Of a DNA stretch of 18,222 nt, positions 7,191-13,731 are shown one piece after another. A program made the position numbers and the translations under genes. The stretch spans positions 1 through 18,222 of the forward strand of contig CAJXIT010000022.1 of the NCBI GenBank assembly GCA_913054055.1. Reading direction: 5' to 3'. The DNA comes from an uncultured Thalassolituus sp. (GTDB taxonomy: Bacteria; Pseudomonadota; Gammaproteobacteria; Pseudomonadales; Oceanobacteraceae). The notes under the pieces were generated by a model. The model saw only the letters and a list, made by a program, of their open reading frames with translations. It did no database searches and had not been told where the DNA came from. The stretch's first letter is position 1. Every line of letters starts with the position of its first letter.

Positions 7191-7217
7191 CTCTTAAGTT
7201 TGATGAGTATTTAAGAG
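7191..7217 (-). promoter_or_regulatory. Inverted repeat over the ribosome binding site of the exported small protein
   Basis: CTCTTAA (7191-7197) and TTAAGAG (7211-7217) are perfect 7-bp arms around 13 bases, and the first arm contains the AAGAG part of the ribosome binding site of the gene starting at 7182. It could be a protein-binding site or an RNA hairpin that masks translation start. It is AT-rich and short, so chance is possible. Confidence 0.25.
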
Positions 7218-7299
7218 AAGATTTGTGACAATGGGATGAAGATAAGGTGACAGAAATCCTACTGAATTATGACAGAGGTGATAACACAGGGGGGATCAA

Positions 7300-7337
7300 G
7301 CATAAAAAAAGCGACACTAAGGTCGCTTTTTTTATGC
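7300..7337. terminator. Strong terminator after the 44-aa gene
   Basis: The 16-bp arms GCATAAAAAAAGCGAC (7300-7315) and their exact complement (7322-7337) surround a 6-base loop, 9 bp past the stop codon of the small minus-strand gene. The A7/T7 runs make it a good intrinsic terminator in either direction. Confidence 0.85.
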
Positions 7338-7346
7338 TGATTAGAT

Positions 7347-7481
7347 TTAACGTCTACGTCTTGCAGGTCTGCGAGGCATAGGGTGTTGTTCTTCAGTCTT
7401 AATTCGGACTGGTTGTAACGTTTGAGGCTCAGTGATTTGTTGTAAAAACACACGCACCGACTCTAACCATGACTGCAACAT
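7347..7481 (-). CDS. 44-aa small protein with arginine-rich C-terminus
   Basis: An ATG at 7481 opens a 45-codon frame ending in TAA at 7347. The product reads MLQSWLESVRVFLQQITEPQ, then TLQPVRIKTEEQHPMPRRPARRRR. GGGAG stands 6 bases before the ATG, the best ribosome binding site in this part of the window, and a perfect 16-bp terminator starts 9 bases after the stop. That combination argues for a real gene rather than a chance frame. The N-terminal third could form an amphipathic helix, the middle is Gln/Pro-rich and polar, and the last ten residues are almost all Arg and Pro, suggesting RNA, DNA or membrane-lipid binding. No signal peptide. I do not recognise the family. It is located between the exported small protein and suhB, all on the minus strand. 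Confidence 0.6.
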   Translation of the reverse strand: MLQSWLESVRVFLQQITEPQTLQPVRIKTEEQHPMPRRPARRRR

Positions 7482-7550
7482 ATTTGACTCCCGCAGATAG
7501 ATATTCTCAGTATAGCCAGTTAATGGGGGTTTTTCCTAGCTTTACAAGTA

Positions 7551-7580
7551 AAAAAGGCCCTCATTCACATGAGAGCCTTT
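7551..7580 (-). terminator. Terminator after suhB
   Basis: AAAGGC and CTCAT (within 7553-7564) pair with ATGAG and GCCTTT (7569-7580) around a 4-base loop, with one mismatch in the middle. On the minus strand the stem is followed by six T residues. It lies 23 bp past the suhB stop. Confidence 0.8.
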
Positions 7581-7602
7581 ATATGTGCGATCAGTCTAGC
7601 GG

Positions 7603-8385
7603 TTAGATTGATGATTTTATGACTGTTTTCAATAGCTTAGGGTTTGATGCAATCACGTCGCCCTCGGCAGCGAAATCAGGGCCGCCACTGAAATCTGTTA
7701 ACAGCGCGCCTGCTTCTTTTGCGATTAGCGCGCCAGCTTTAAGCGAAGTCGCATCAACATTGCTTAACCAAACCGCATCAAGCTGACCAGCGGCTAGGTG
7801 GGCAAGACTAAGGGCGTCATCACCTAGGGCGCGAATCATGCGAGTTTCGCAGCTTAATTTGTTTAAGCGTTGACGCACACGATCGTTGTGTTCGTTTTGA
7901 GCCATACCTGGAAACTTAATGCCCAGTAACGATTGGTTTAGCTTAGATTTGCTGCCAGTGCGCATGCGACGGCCACTTAGCTCGGCACCACGTCCACGGC
8001 TTGCAGTGAACTCTTGGCTGTTGCTTGGATTCATGATGATCGCGTGTTCCGTTTTACCATTGATCTCACATGTTAAGACAATGCTATAAAGCGGTAGGCT
8101 ATTGCGGAAATTGTCTTCGCCTTCTAGCGGATTGATGTTCCAAACTGTGCCAGAAGGTGATTCAGGGTCTTGGCGACCGGTTTCACGACCTTCAAAGCTA
8201 TCATCACCGAAATGCTTACGCATTTTGAAAATAACTTGTTTTTCAGTGTTAATGGCACAGTCAGCGATGAACTTGCTGATTTCTTGGTCGGTAGCACGCT
8301 CAAAATCGAAACGATCAACTGCGTGTACAAGTTCTTCTCCGGCTTCCCGCAGTACGCGCAGGGCTAGGTTTACCATGGGTTGCAT
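7603..8385 (-). CDS. suhB: SuhB-family protein with altered phosphatase active site
   Basis: A 260-residue inositol-monophosphatase-fold protein. It begins MQPMVNLALRVLREAG, as Pseudomonas SuhB does, and keeps EFTASRGRGAELSGRRMR (124-141). Synteny (suhB divergent from trmJ-cysE-iscR) supports orthology. The metal-binding motifs are changed. The family WxIDPLDGTTNF appears as WNINPLEGEDNF (82-93), so the two Asp are Asn85 and Glu88 and the Thr is Glu90. The EE motif reads GRETG, with Arg67 at the first Glu. The WDxAAG motif reads ATSLKAG, with Ser214 at the Asp. Phosphatase activity is therefore unlikely. E. coli SuhB also acts with Nus factors in rRNA antitermination and folding, a role that does not need catalysis; retention for that role is my inference. 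ATG 8385 is preferred over the GTG at 8400 by alignment. Confidence 0.88.
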   Translation of the reverse strand: MQPMVNLALRVLREAGEELVHAVDRFDFERATDQEISKFIADCAINTEKQVIFKMRKHFGDDSFEGRETGRQDPESPSGTVWNINPLEGEDNFRNSLPLYSIVLTCEINGKTEHAIIMNPSNSQEFTASRGRGAELSGRRMRTGSKSKLNQSLLGIKFPGMAQNEHNDRVRQRLNKLSCETRMIRALGDDALSLAHLAAGQLDAVWLSNVDATSLKAGALIAKEAGALLTDFSGGPDFAAEGDVIASNPKLLKTVIKSSI

Positions 8386-8422
8386 ATGGATTAAACACAC
8401 TCAGTTATAAAAAGGGGCGCGT

Positions 8423-8431
8423 ATTCTAGCA
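8423..8431 (-). promoter_or_regulatory. Likely suhB promoter (extended -10)
   Basis: On the minus strand TGC-TAGAAT (8431-8423) is an extended -10 element matching 5 of 6 consensus bases, about 40 bases before the suhB ATG. The -35 position (TTCGAG, 17 bases upstream) is poor, which extended -10 promoters tolerate. Confidence 0.45.
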
Positions 8432-8491
8432 AAAAAAATTCCAGACTCGAAGTAAAACTAGGTACACTTACGGTAATTTCTTAGTGTTTTT

Positions 8492-9271
8492 ATGAATATG
8501 CTGCAAAATATCCGAATTGTTCTCATAAATACCAGTCATCCTGGCAATATTGGCAGTGCTGCTCGTGCCATGAAAACCATGGGGTTTACCGATTTAGTTT
8601 TGGTGGACCCCTTGGATTTTACTCCGGGCACTCCAAATGAGCAGGCCGATGCCATGGCCAGTGGGGCCACAGACGTATTGCATGGGGCGAAAGTGGTACA
8701 AACTTTAGAGCAAGCGGTAGAAGATGTGGCCGTGGTGCTGGGCACCAGTGCGCGCAGCCGTCACCTGCCTTGGCCTTTGATGCACCCTAGACAAGCAGCA
8801 GGTAAGGTCATGGAAGTGCTTGCTAATAAAGAGGGGCTCTGTGATCAAAAGGTTGCGCTTGTTTTTGGTAGAGAGCGCACAGGTTTGACCAATGAAGAGC
8901 TGGCTCAGTGTCAGGTGCATATCCATATACCTACCAATGAAGAGTACTCTTCTTTAAACGTGGCCAGTGCGGTTCAGGTGTTGGGGTATGAAGTGCGGAT
9001 GGCCATTTTAGCTCATCAAGGCAAGCTGGATGCGGATTATTCTGGGCAATGGGGCGTGGAATGGGACAATGAACTGGCCAATCAGGGTGAAATAAATGGT
9101 TTTATTCAACATTTGGAACAAACACTGGTTGATATTGAATTTTTAGACCCCAATAATCCAAAGCAGTTAATGCCAAGGCTTCGCCGATTATTTCAGCGCG
9201 CTATGCCTGATAAAGTTGAGATTAATATCCTCCGTGGGATTTTGAAGATGATAGGTAAGAGTAGGAGCTGA
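8492..9271 (+). CDS. trmJ: tRNA (cytidine/uridine-2'-O-)-methyltransferase TrmJ
   Basis: TrmJ methylates the 2'-OH of the ribose at position 32 in the anticodon loop of several tRNAs, using S-adenosylmethionine. The 259-residue protein shows the three SPOUT (trefoil-knot) motifs: motif 1 NTSHPGNIGSAARAMK (13-28), motif 2 VALVFGRERTGLTNEEL (121-137) and motif 3 IPTNEEYSSLNVASAVQVLGYE (146-167). The C-terminal region is the dimerisation/tRNA-recognition extension usual for TrmJ. The ATG at 8492 is followed by another two codons later; neither has a strong ribosome binding site, so the start is uncertain by two residues. It is divergent from suhB and followed after 120 bp by cysE, as in Pseudomonas. 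Confidence 0.94.
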   Translation: MNMLQNIRIVLINTSHPGNIGSAARAMKTMGFTDLVLVDPLDFTPGTPNEQADAMASGATDVLHGAKVVQTLEQAVEDVAVVLGTSARSRHLPWPLMHPRQAAGKVMEVLANKEGLCDQKVALVFGRERTGLTNEELAQCQVHIHIPTNEEYSSLNVASAVQVLGYEVRMAILAHQGKLDADYSGQWGVEWDNELANQGEINGFIQHLEQTLVDIEFLDPNNPKQLMPRLRRLFQRAMPDKVEINILRGILKMIGKSRS

Positions 9272-9391
9272 GTTTTACTTGTTAGGCCTAAAAGGTCTTT
9301 CACAAGAACTTGTTCATAGAAAAGAGCAATGTATTCAGCTCTCATTTGCTTGCAGGTGAAAATGAATGCCTATTAAAAGCTAGGAAGAACA

Positions 9392-10168
9392 GTGTTTAAA
9401 AACATTCGTGCCGACATTCGCTGCGTATTTGATCGAGATCCAGCAGCGCGTAATACCTTTGAGGTGCTCACTACCTATCCAGGGTTGCATGCCTTGATGC
9501 ATCACCGTGTGGCCCATTGGTGTTGGACCCATGGCATGAAGTACCTAGCCCGCTTGATCAGTTTTTTAAGTCGCTGGTTTACCGGTATTGAAATTCACCC
9601 AGGTGCCAAGATAGGTACGGGTTTTTTCATTGATCATGGTATGGGTGTGGTCATTGGTGAAACGGCCGAGATAGGCAATAACGTGACCCTTTATCATGGT
9701 GTGACCCTTGGGGGGACCACCTGGAATAAAGGTAAGCGCCATCCAACATTAAAAGATGGGGTGGTTGTAGGAGCTGGCGCCAAAGTGCTTGGCCCTATAG
9801 AAATAGGTGAAAATGGCCGGGTTGGCAGTAATGCTGTTGTGACTAAGGCCGTGCCAGCTGGGGCCACCGCTGTGGGCATTCCTGGTCGCATTATTGTTAA
9901 AAATAATGAAGAAACAGAAGAGCAAGGTCGTCGTCGTAAGGCTATTGCGGATAAAATTGGATTTGATGCTTATGGTATGACAGATGAAATGCCAGACCCC
10001 ATTGCCCGATCTATCCATAATTTGCTGGACCACATGCATGCTGTGGACGCTAAAATAGAACGCATGAGCAGTGCGCTTGGGGAGTTAGGGCATAAGGAGT
10101 GCACCGGCGAGTTGCCTGAGCTAAAAACTGAGCTGGATGGCTTAGATGGCACTGATTCATGTAAATAG
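9392..10168 (+). CDS. cysE: Serine O-acetyltransferase (CysE)
   Basis: CysE transfers an acetyl group from acetyl-CoA to serine, giving O-acetylserine, the carbon skeleton for cysteine. The N-terminal helical part includes RDPAARNTFEVLTTYPGLHALMHHR (15-39). A left-handed beta-helix of hexapeptide repeats spans about 66-168 (IEIHPGAKIG, FFIDHGMGVVIGETAEIG, VVVGAGAKVLGPIEIG). His82 in IDHGMG is the expected catalytic base, with the acidic partner Glu67 in TGIEIHP, as in the short EpsC/SrpH-type enzymes. The 258-residue length includes a helical C-terminal tail. The start is a GTG at 9392 with AGGAAG just upstream; no ATG fits. Cysteine made through CysE feeds the two desulfurases encoded downstream. 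An intrinsic terminator follows, so it is probably separate from the isc-suf unit. Confidence 0.95.
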   Translation: MFKNIRADIRCVFDRDPAARNTFEVLTTYPGLHALMHHRVAHWCWTHGMKYLARLISFLSRWFTGIEIHPGAKIGTGFFIDHGMGVVIGETAEIGNNVTLYHGVTLGGTTWNKGKRHPTLKDGVVVGAGAKVLGPIEIGENGRVGSNAVVTKAVPAGATAVGIPGRIIVKNNEETEEQGRRRKAIADKIGFDAYGMTDEMPDPIARSIHNLLDHMHAVDAKIERMSSALGELGHKECTGELPELKTELDGLDGTDSCK

Positions 10169-10197
10169 CCCCAAATATCCTTGGTCTACCCCAAAAT

Positions 10198-10220
10198 ACC
10201 CAGCATTAGCTGGGTTTTTT
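10198..10220 (+). terminator. Terminator after cysE
   Basis: CCCAGC (10199-10204) and GCTGGG (10209-10214) pair around ATTA and are followed by six T residues. It isolates cysE from the iscR promoter. Confidence 0.9.
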
Positions 10221-10323
10221 GTTTTCAGTATGTGGATAATTTAAGCAAATGGCGGGGGGTTCTGGTAAAATTTGCCCCCGTATTTTGTGGCTTGTGGAAT
10301 AACCCTCTAAATTACTCAAGTAA

Positions 10324-10356
10324 ATAGTTGACTGTTTTTGTCGGGTTTAAGATAAT
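10324..10356 (+). promoter_or_regulatory. iscR promoter with IscR-box-like sequence
   Basis: TTGACT (10328-10333), a 17-base spacer and GATAAT (10351-10356) form a good sigma-70 promoter. The -35 lies inside a 25-base element starting ATAGTTGACT (10324) and ending TCGGGTTT (10348), which matches the layout of type 1 IscR sites (ATA-N-TTGACT, AT-rich middle, then GTCGGG). In E. coli such sites bind [2Fe-2S]-IscR and repress the operon. Position over the -35 predicts the same autorepression here. The match is by eye. Confidence 0.7.
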
Positions 10357-10394
10357 TTAACTATTCTGTAACTGTACAAATGAGGGGTACAGCC

Positions 10395-10883
10395 ATGAGA
10401 TTAACCACAAAAGGCCGCTACGCAGTAACGGCTATGCTGGATTTAGCCATTCACGGTATCAAAAAGCCAGTGAGTTTAAATGATATATCTGGCAGGCAAG
10501 GCATTAGCTTGTCTTACCTTGAGCAGTTGTTTGCCAAGCTTCGCCGCAATGAGTTAGTCAGTTCGGTACGTGGCCCAGGTGGCGGATATCGTTTATCCAG
10601 AGATGGTAAAGAAATCAGCATTGCCCAAGTGGTGGATGCGGTAAACGAATCCATGGATGTTACCCGTTGCCAGCGTAAAGGGGATTGCCAAGATGGTGAG
10701 CAGTGTTTAACCCATCATTTATGGATGGACTTAAGTGACCAAATACATGCGTTTTTAAGCGACATTAGCATTGGCGATTTGGTTGAGAAAAAAGAAATTC
10801 GTGAACTGGCTTTTCGTCAAGATGAAAAAGCTTTAATTCGCGACATGGATGGCGACGACTTAATTGAAGTGTCATCCGCGTAA
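10395..10883 (+). CDS. iscR: Iron-sulfur cluster regulator IscR
   Basis: IscR is an Rrf2-family winged-helix regulator that senses iron-sulfur status by binding a [2Fe-2S] cluster and represses its own operon when holo. The 162-residue product (the same length as E. coli IscR) starts MRLTTKGRYAVTAMLDLAIH. It has the DNA-binding helix region GISLSYLEQLFAKLRR (36-51) and wing VRGPGGGYRLSR (58-69). The cluster ligands Cys92, Cys98, Cys104 and His107 are at the E. coli positions. The frame opens at an ATG at 10380, but the ATG at 10395 has GAGGGG 7 bases upstream and matches the family start. It is the first gene of the iscR-iscS-sufBCDS-sufA-sufT unit, 21 bp before the desulfurase. Confidence 0.97.
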   Translation: MRLTTKGRYAVTAMLDLAIHGIKKPVSLNDISGRQGISLSYLEQLFAKLRRNELVSSVRGPGGGYRLSRDGKEISIAQVVDAVNESMDVTRCQRKGDCQDGEQCLTHHLWMDLSDQIHAFLSDISIGDLVEKKEIRELAFRQDEKALIRDMDGDDLIEVSSA

Positions 10884-10904
10884 TACATAAAGAGCTTTAT
10901 ATTT

Positions 10905-12050
10905 ATGAATCCCATTTATTTGGATTATGCAGCCACCACACCGGTGGACCCTCAAGTGGCCGAAAAAATGGCTGCCTGCCTAACAATGGATGGAAACTTC
11001 GCCAACCCTGCTTCTCGTTCACATCGATATGGCTGGATGGCCGAAGAAGCAGTAGAAAGTGCAAGGCGCCAAGTGGCCGAATTAATCCATGCTGATGTAA
11101 GGGAAGTTGTTTGGACCTCAGGTGCTACCGAAGCGAATAATCTTGCGATTAAGGGTGTGGCGCAACAGCATAAAGAAAAAGGTAATCATATTATTACCTC
11201 TTCTATTGAGCACAAGGCGGTTTTGGATTGCTGTGCTTACCTAGAGCAGCAAGGCTTTGAAGTCACTTATTTAAAACCACAAACCAATGGCTGTATTTCC
11301 ATTGATGATTTAACCGCAGCGATTAAGCCCGAAACGATTTTAGTGTCGCTTATGTATGTGAATAACGAGTTGGGCAGTGTTAACCCAGTGTCTGAGATCG
11401 CTAAAGTGTGCAAAGCCAATGATATTTTATTTCATGTGGATGGCGCGCAAGCCTTAGGAAAAATTGCTGTTGATGTTGAAGCAATAGGGGTCGATCTGTT
11501 ATCCATGAGTGCTCACAAGTTTTATGGCCCGAAAGGTATGGGGGCATTATTTGTAAAACGTGGCGTAAAAATCGCCGCGCAAATTCATGGTGGTGGTCAT
11601 GAACGCGGAATGCGATCGGGTACATTAGCCACTCATCAAATTGTGGGAATGGGTGAAGCCTCTAAGCTCGCCTTAGTAAGTATTCAACAAGAAGAAGTGC
11701 GATTAAGCGCTCTTAAAACATTGCTTTTAAATCAATTAATGTCCTTAGATGGCGTTACGGTTAACGGCGATGACTCAGGTGTGGCCAATATTTTAAATGT
11801 AAGTTTTGCCGATGTGGATGGTGAATCTTTATTATTGTCATTACCTACCTTGGCTGTGAGTTCAGGCAGTGCCTGTAACTCGGCAACAATGGCCCCATCT
11901 TATGTACTGATGGCCATTGGTTTGCAGGATGAATTAGCCCATGCATCCATTCGCCTGTCATTAGGGCGGTATACCACAGAAGAAGAAATTCAGAAGGCAG
12001 TTGAAAGCATTTCAACGGCTGTGCACAGACTCAGGGGAATGGCGGCTTAA
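10905..12050 (+). CDS. iscS: Cysteine desulfurase, IscS/NifS type, with shortened C-terminus
   Basis: A PLP enzyme that removes sulfur from cysteine as a protein-bound persulfide, leaving alanine. Key residues are present: PLP lysine Lys205 in SAHKFYGPKG, His103 in SIEHKAVL, Asp179 and Gln182 in HVDGAQALG, and the catalytic Cys324 in SSGSACNSA on the long mobile loop of group I (IscS/NifS) enzymes. At 381 residues it is about 23 shorter than E. coli IscS. It ends VHRLRGMAA soon after LGRYTTEEEI, so the C-terminal tail that docks the scaffold IscU in E. coli is missing. It follows iscR by 21 bp and precedes sufB by 21 bp. With no iscU in the locus, it probably delivers sulfur elsewhere, to SufBCD, tRNA thiolation or other acceptors. 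NifS-like would also be a fair label. Confidence 0.92.
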   Translation: MNPIYLDYAATTPVDPQVAEKMAACLTMDGNFANPASRSHRYGWMAEEAVESARRQVAELIHADVREVVWTSGATEANNLAIKGVAQQHKEKGNHIITSSIEHKAVLDCCAYLEQQGFEVTYLKPQTNGCISIDDLTAAIKPETILVSLMYVNNELGSVNPVSEIAKVCKANDILFHVDGAQALGKIAVDVEAIGVDLLSMSAHKFYGPKGMGALFVKRGVKIAAQIHGGGHERGMRSGTLATHQIVGMGEASKLALVSIQQEEVRLSALKTLLLNQLMSLDGVTVNGDDSGVANILNVSFADVDGESLLLSLPTLAVSSGSACNSATMAPSYVLMAIGLQDELAHASIRLSLGRYTTEEEIQKAVESISTAVHRLRGMAA

Positions 12051-12071
12051 TTCGCCGTTTCGGAGAATAGT

Positions 12072-13553
12072 ATGAGTGAAAAAACAAATCAGCAAATCGT
12101 TGAAGAATCGAATCAAGAGCTTAATGAATACATTAAGAGCGATTATGAAGCGGGTTTTGTAACAGACATTGAAGCGGATACCTTGCCGCCAGGTTTAAAC
12201 GAAGACGTTGTTCGTTTTATCAGTGCGAAAAAAGGCGAGCCTGAATGGCTACTTGAGTGGCGCTTAAAAGCGTTTGCTGCTTGGAGTGAAATGGATGAGC
12301 CTGAGTGGGCCCATGTCACGTATGAAAAACCTAAATTCCAAGATATTTCATATTACAGTGCACCAAAAAGCATGGAAGATGGCCCGCAGTCGCTAGACGA
12401 AGTGGACCCCGAGTTATTAAAAACTTATGAGAAGCTTGGCATTCCATTGCACGAGCAGGCTGTGCTGGCGGGTGTACGTAACGTAGCGGTTGATGTGGTG
12501 TTCGATTCGGTTTCTGTTGCCACTACTTTTCGTGAAAAACTAAAAGAAGCGGGTGTGATTTTTATGCCCATTTCTGAAGCGGTACATGAACACCCAGAGC
12601 TGTTGAAAAAATACATGGGTTCAGTGGTGCCGCAAAAAGATAATTTTTATGCCGCATTAAACAGTGCAGTATTTTCCGATGGCAGCTTTGTATACATTCC
12701 TAAGGGTGTGCGCTGCCCAATGGAGCTATCCACTTATTTCCGCATTAATGAGCAAAATACGGGGCAGTTTGAACGTACCATTATTATCGCGGATGAAGGC
12801 TCGCACGTGAGCTACCTTGAAGGTTGCACCGCGCCAATGCGTGATGAAAATCAGTTGCATGCGGCAGTGGTTGAGCTGGTGGCTTTAGATGGCGCTGAAA
12901 TCAAATACAGTACAGTGCAAAACTGGTATCCAGGTGATGAAAACGGCAAGGGCGGTATTTATAACTTTGTGACCAAGCGTGCTGTGGCCCATACCAATGC
13001 GAAAGTTTCTTGGACCCAAGTTGAAACCGGTTCCGCGGTGACGTGGAAATATCCTAGCTGCATATTAAAAGGCGATAACTCTATTGGTGAGTTTTATTCA
13101 GTTGCCTTAACCAATAATTATCAGCAAGCGGATACCGGTACTAAAATGATTCACTTAGGTAAAAATACTAAGTCTACCATCATTTCTAAAGGCATCAGTG
13201 CGGGTAAAAGCCAGAACGCTTATCGCGGTTTAGTCAGAATGAATCCAAGCGCTGAAGGCGCTCGTAATTTTACCCAGTGTGACTCACTTTTAATTGGTGA
13301 TAAGTGTGGTGCCCACACTTTCCCATATATTGAAAGCAAGCACCCAAGCGCGGTAATTGAACACGAAGCCACCACATCAACTGTCAGTGATGACCAAATG
13401 TTTTTGTGTCAGCAGCGCGGTATCGACCCAGAAAAAGCTGTGTCCATGATTGTGAATGGTTTCTGTAAAGAAGTATTTAAAGAGCTGCCAATGGAATTTG
13501 CAGTGGAAGCCGGAAAACTATTAGAAGTATCCTTGGAAGGCTCCGTAGGCTAG
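12072..13553 (+). CDS. sufB: Fe-S cluster scaffold protein SufB
   Basis: SufB forms the SufBC2D complex, in which an Fe-S cluster is built from persulfide sulfur, iron and electrons, and passed to carriers. The 493-residue product is nearly the same length as E. coli SufB (495). Its N-terminal helical domain is followed by the beta-helix core, with NSAVFSDGSFVYIPKGVRCPMELS (197-220). The proposed sulfur-acceptor/cluster residues are conserved: Cys403 in FTQCDSLLIG and Glu432 in IEHEATTS, corresponding to E. coli Cys405 and Glu434. GGAGA lies 6 bases before the ATG. It is 21 bp after the desulfurase and separated from sufC by 178 bp of REP-like repeats, unlike the tight sufC-D-S-A spacing that follows. 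Confidence 0.97.
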   Translation: MSEKTNQQIVEESNQELNEYIKSDYEAGFVTDIEADTLPPGLNEDVVRFISAKKGEPEWLLEWRLKAFAAWSEMDEPEWAHVTYEKPKFQDISYYSAPKSMEDGPQSLDEVDPELLKTYEKLGIPLHEQAVLAGVRNVAVDVVFDSVSVATTFREKLKEAGVIFMPISEAVHEHPELLKKYMGSVVPQKDNFYAALNSAVFSDGSFVYIPKGVRCPMELSTYFRINEQNTGQFERTIIIADEGSHVSYLEGCTAPMRDENQLHAAVVELVALDGAEIKYSTVQNWYPGDENGKGGIYNFVTKRAVAHTNAKVSWTQVETGSAVTWKYPSCILKGDNSIGEFYSVALTNNYQQADTGTKMIHLGKNTKSTIISKGISAGKSQNAYRGLVRMNPSAEGARNFTQCDSLLIGDKCGAHTFPYIESKHPSAVIEHEATTSTVSDDQMFLCQQRGIDPEKAVSMIVNGFCKEVFKELPMEFAVEAGKLLEVSLEGSVG

Positions 13554-13564
13554 GCATTTTATTT

Positions 13565-13589
13565 GTCACTCCCGCGCAGGCGGGAATCT
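13565..13589. repeat. Small GC-rich hairpin repeat
   Basis: TCCCGC (13570-13575) and GCGGGA (13580-13585) pair around GCAG, flanked by CAC and ATC. The sequence GTCACTCCCGCGCAGGCGGG resembles a hairpin unit often found between genes in diverse proteobacteria. It is 11 bp past the sufB stop and lacks a T run, so it is a poor terminator; it could stabilise the sufB 3' end. Confidence 0.6.
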
Positions 13590-13594
13590 AAATA

Positions 13595-13663
13595 TGTAGG
13601 AGTCGAGCCTGCTCGCGATACCAGAACCCTAATAGACAGCCAGAGGGTTCGATAGCGAGTCAG
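13595..13663. repeat. REP-like imperfect palindrome pair between sufB and sufC
   Basis: TGTAGGAGTCGAGCCTGCTC (13595-13614) followed by GCGATA closely resembles the Pseudomonas-type REP (TGTAGGAGCGAG, two bases, CTCGCGA). Its core stem is CGAGC-CT-GCTCG (13604-13615). The right part of the unit continues into a larger palindrome: CTGCTCGCGATA plus AACCCT (13609-13630) faces AGGGTTCGATAGCGAGTCAG (13644-13663), with AACCCT/AGGGTT perfect. This head-to-head design is like a BIME. Confidence 0.65.
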
Positions 13664-13692
13664 ATTTAAGACTTAAAAACGAAATTTAAAAT

Positions 13693-13717
13693 TGTAGGCG
13701 CGAAACACATCGCGAAA
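13693..13717. repeat. Second REP-like unit before sufC
   Basis: TGTAGGCGCGAAACACATCG followed by CGAAA repeats the TGTAGG-N-G head of the unit at 13595 and has a CGCGA/TCGCG stem around a 6-base loop. It lies 15-39 bases before the sufC ATG, in the place where sufC would be expected to have a ribosome binding site. Confidence 0.5.
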
Positions 13718-13731
13718 TTGGTTAAAACATC

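Noticed and set aside
7259..7453. A 64-codon minus-strand frame overlapping the 44-aa gene
   Set aside because: It runs through the strong terminator at 7300-7337, has no ribosome binding site, and the overlapping frame with GGGAG and a stop just before the terminator is far more convincing.
7603..8385. suhB as a pseudogene
   Set aside because: The frame is intact over the family's full length, has a promoter-like extended -10 and a terminator, and the rest of the protein is well conserved; only the metal site is altered.
8102..8410. 102-codon plus-strand frame antisense to suhB
   Set aside because: A low-complexity shadow of suhB without start signals or family resemblance.
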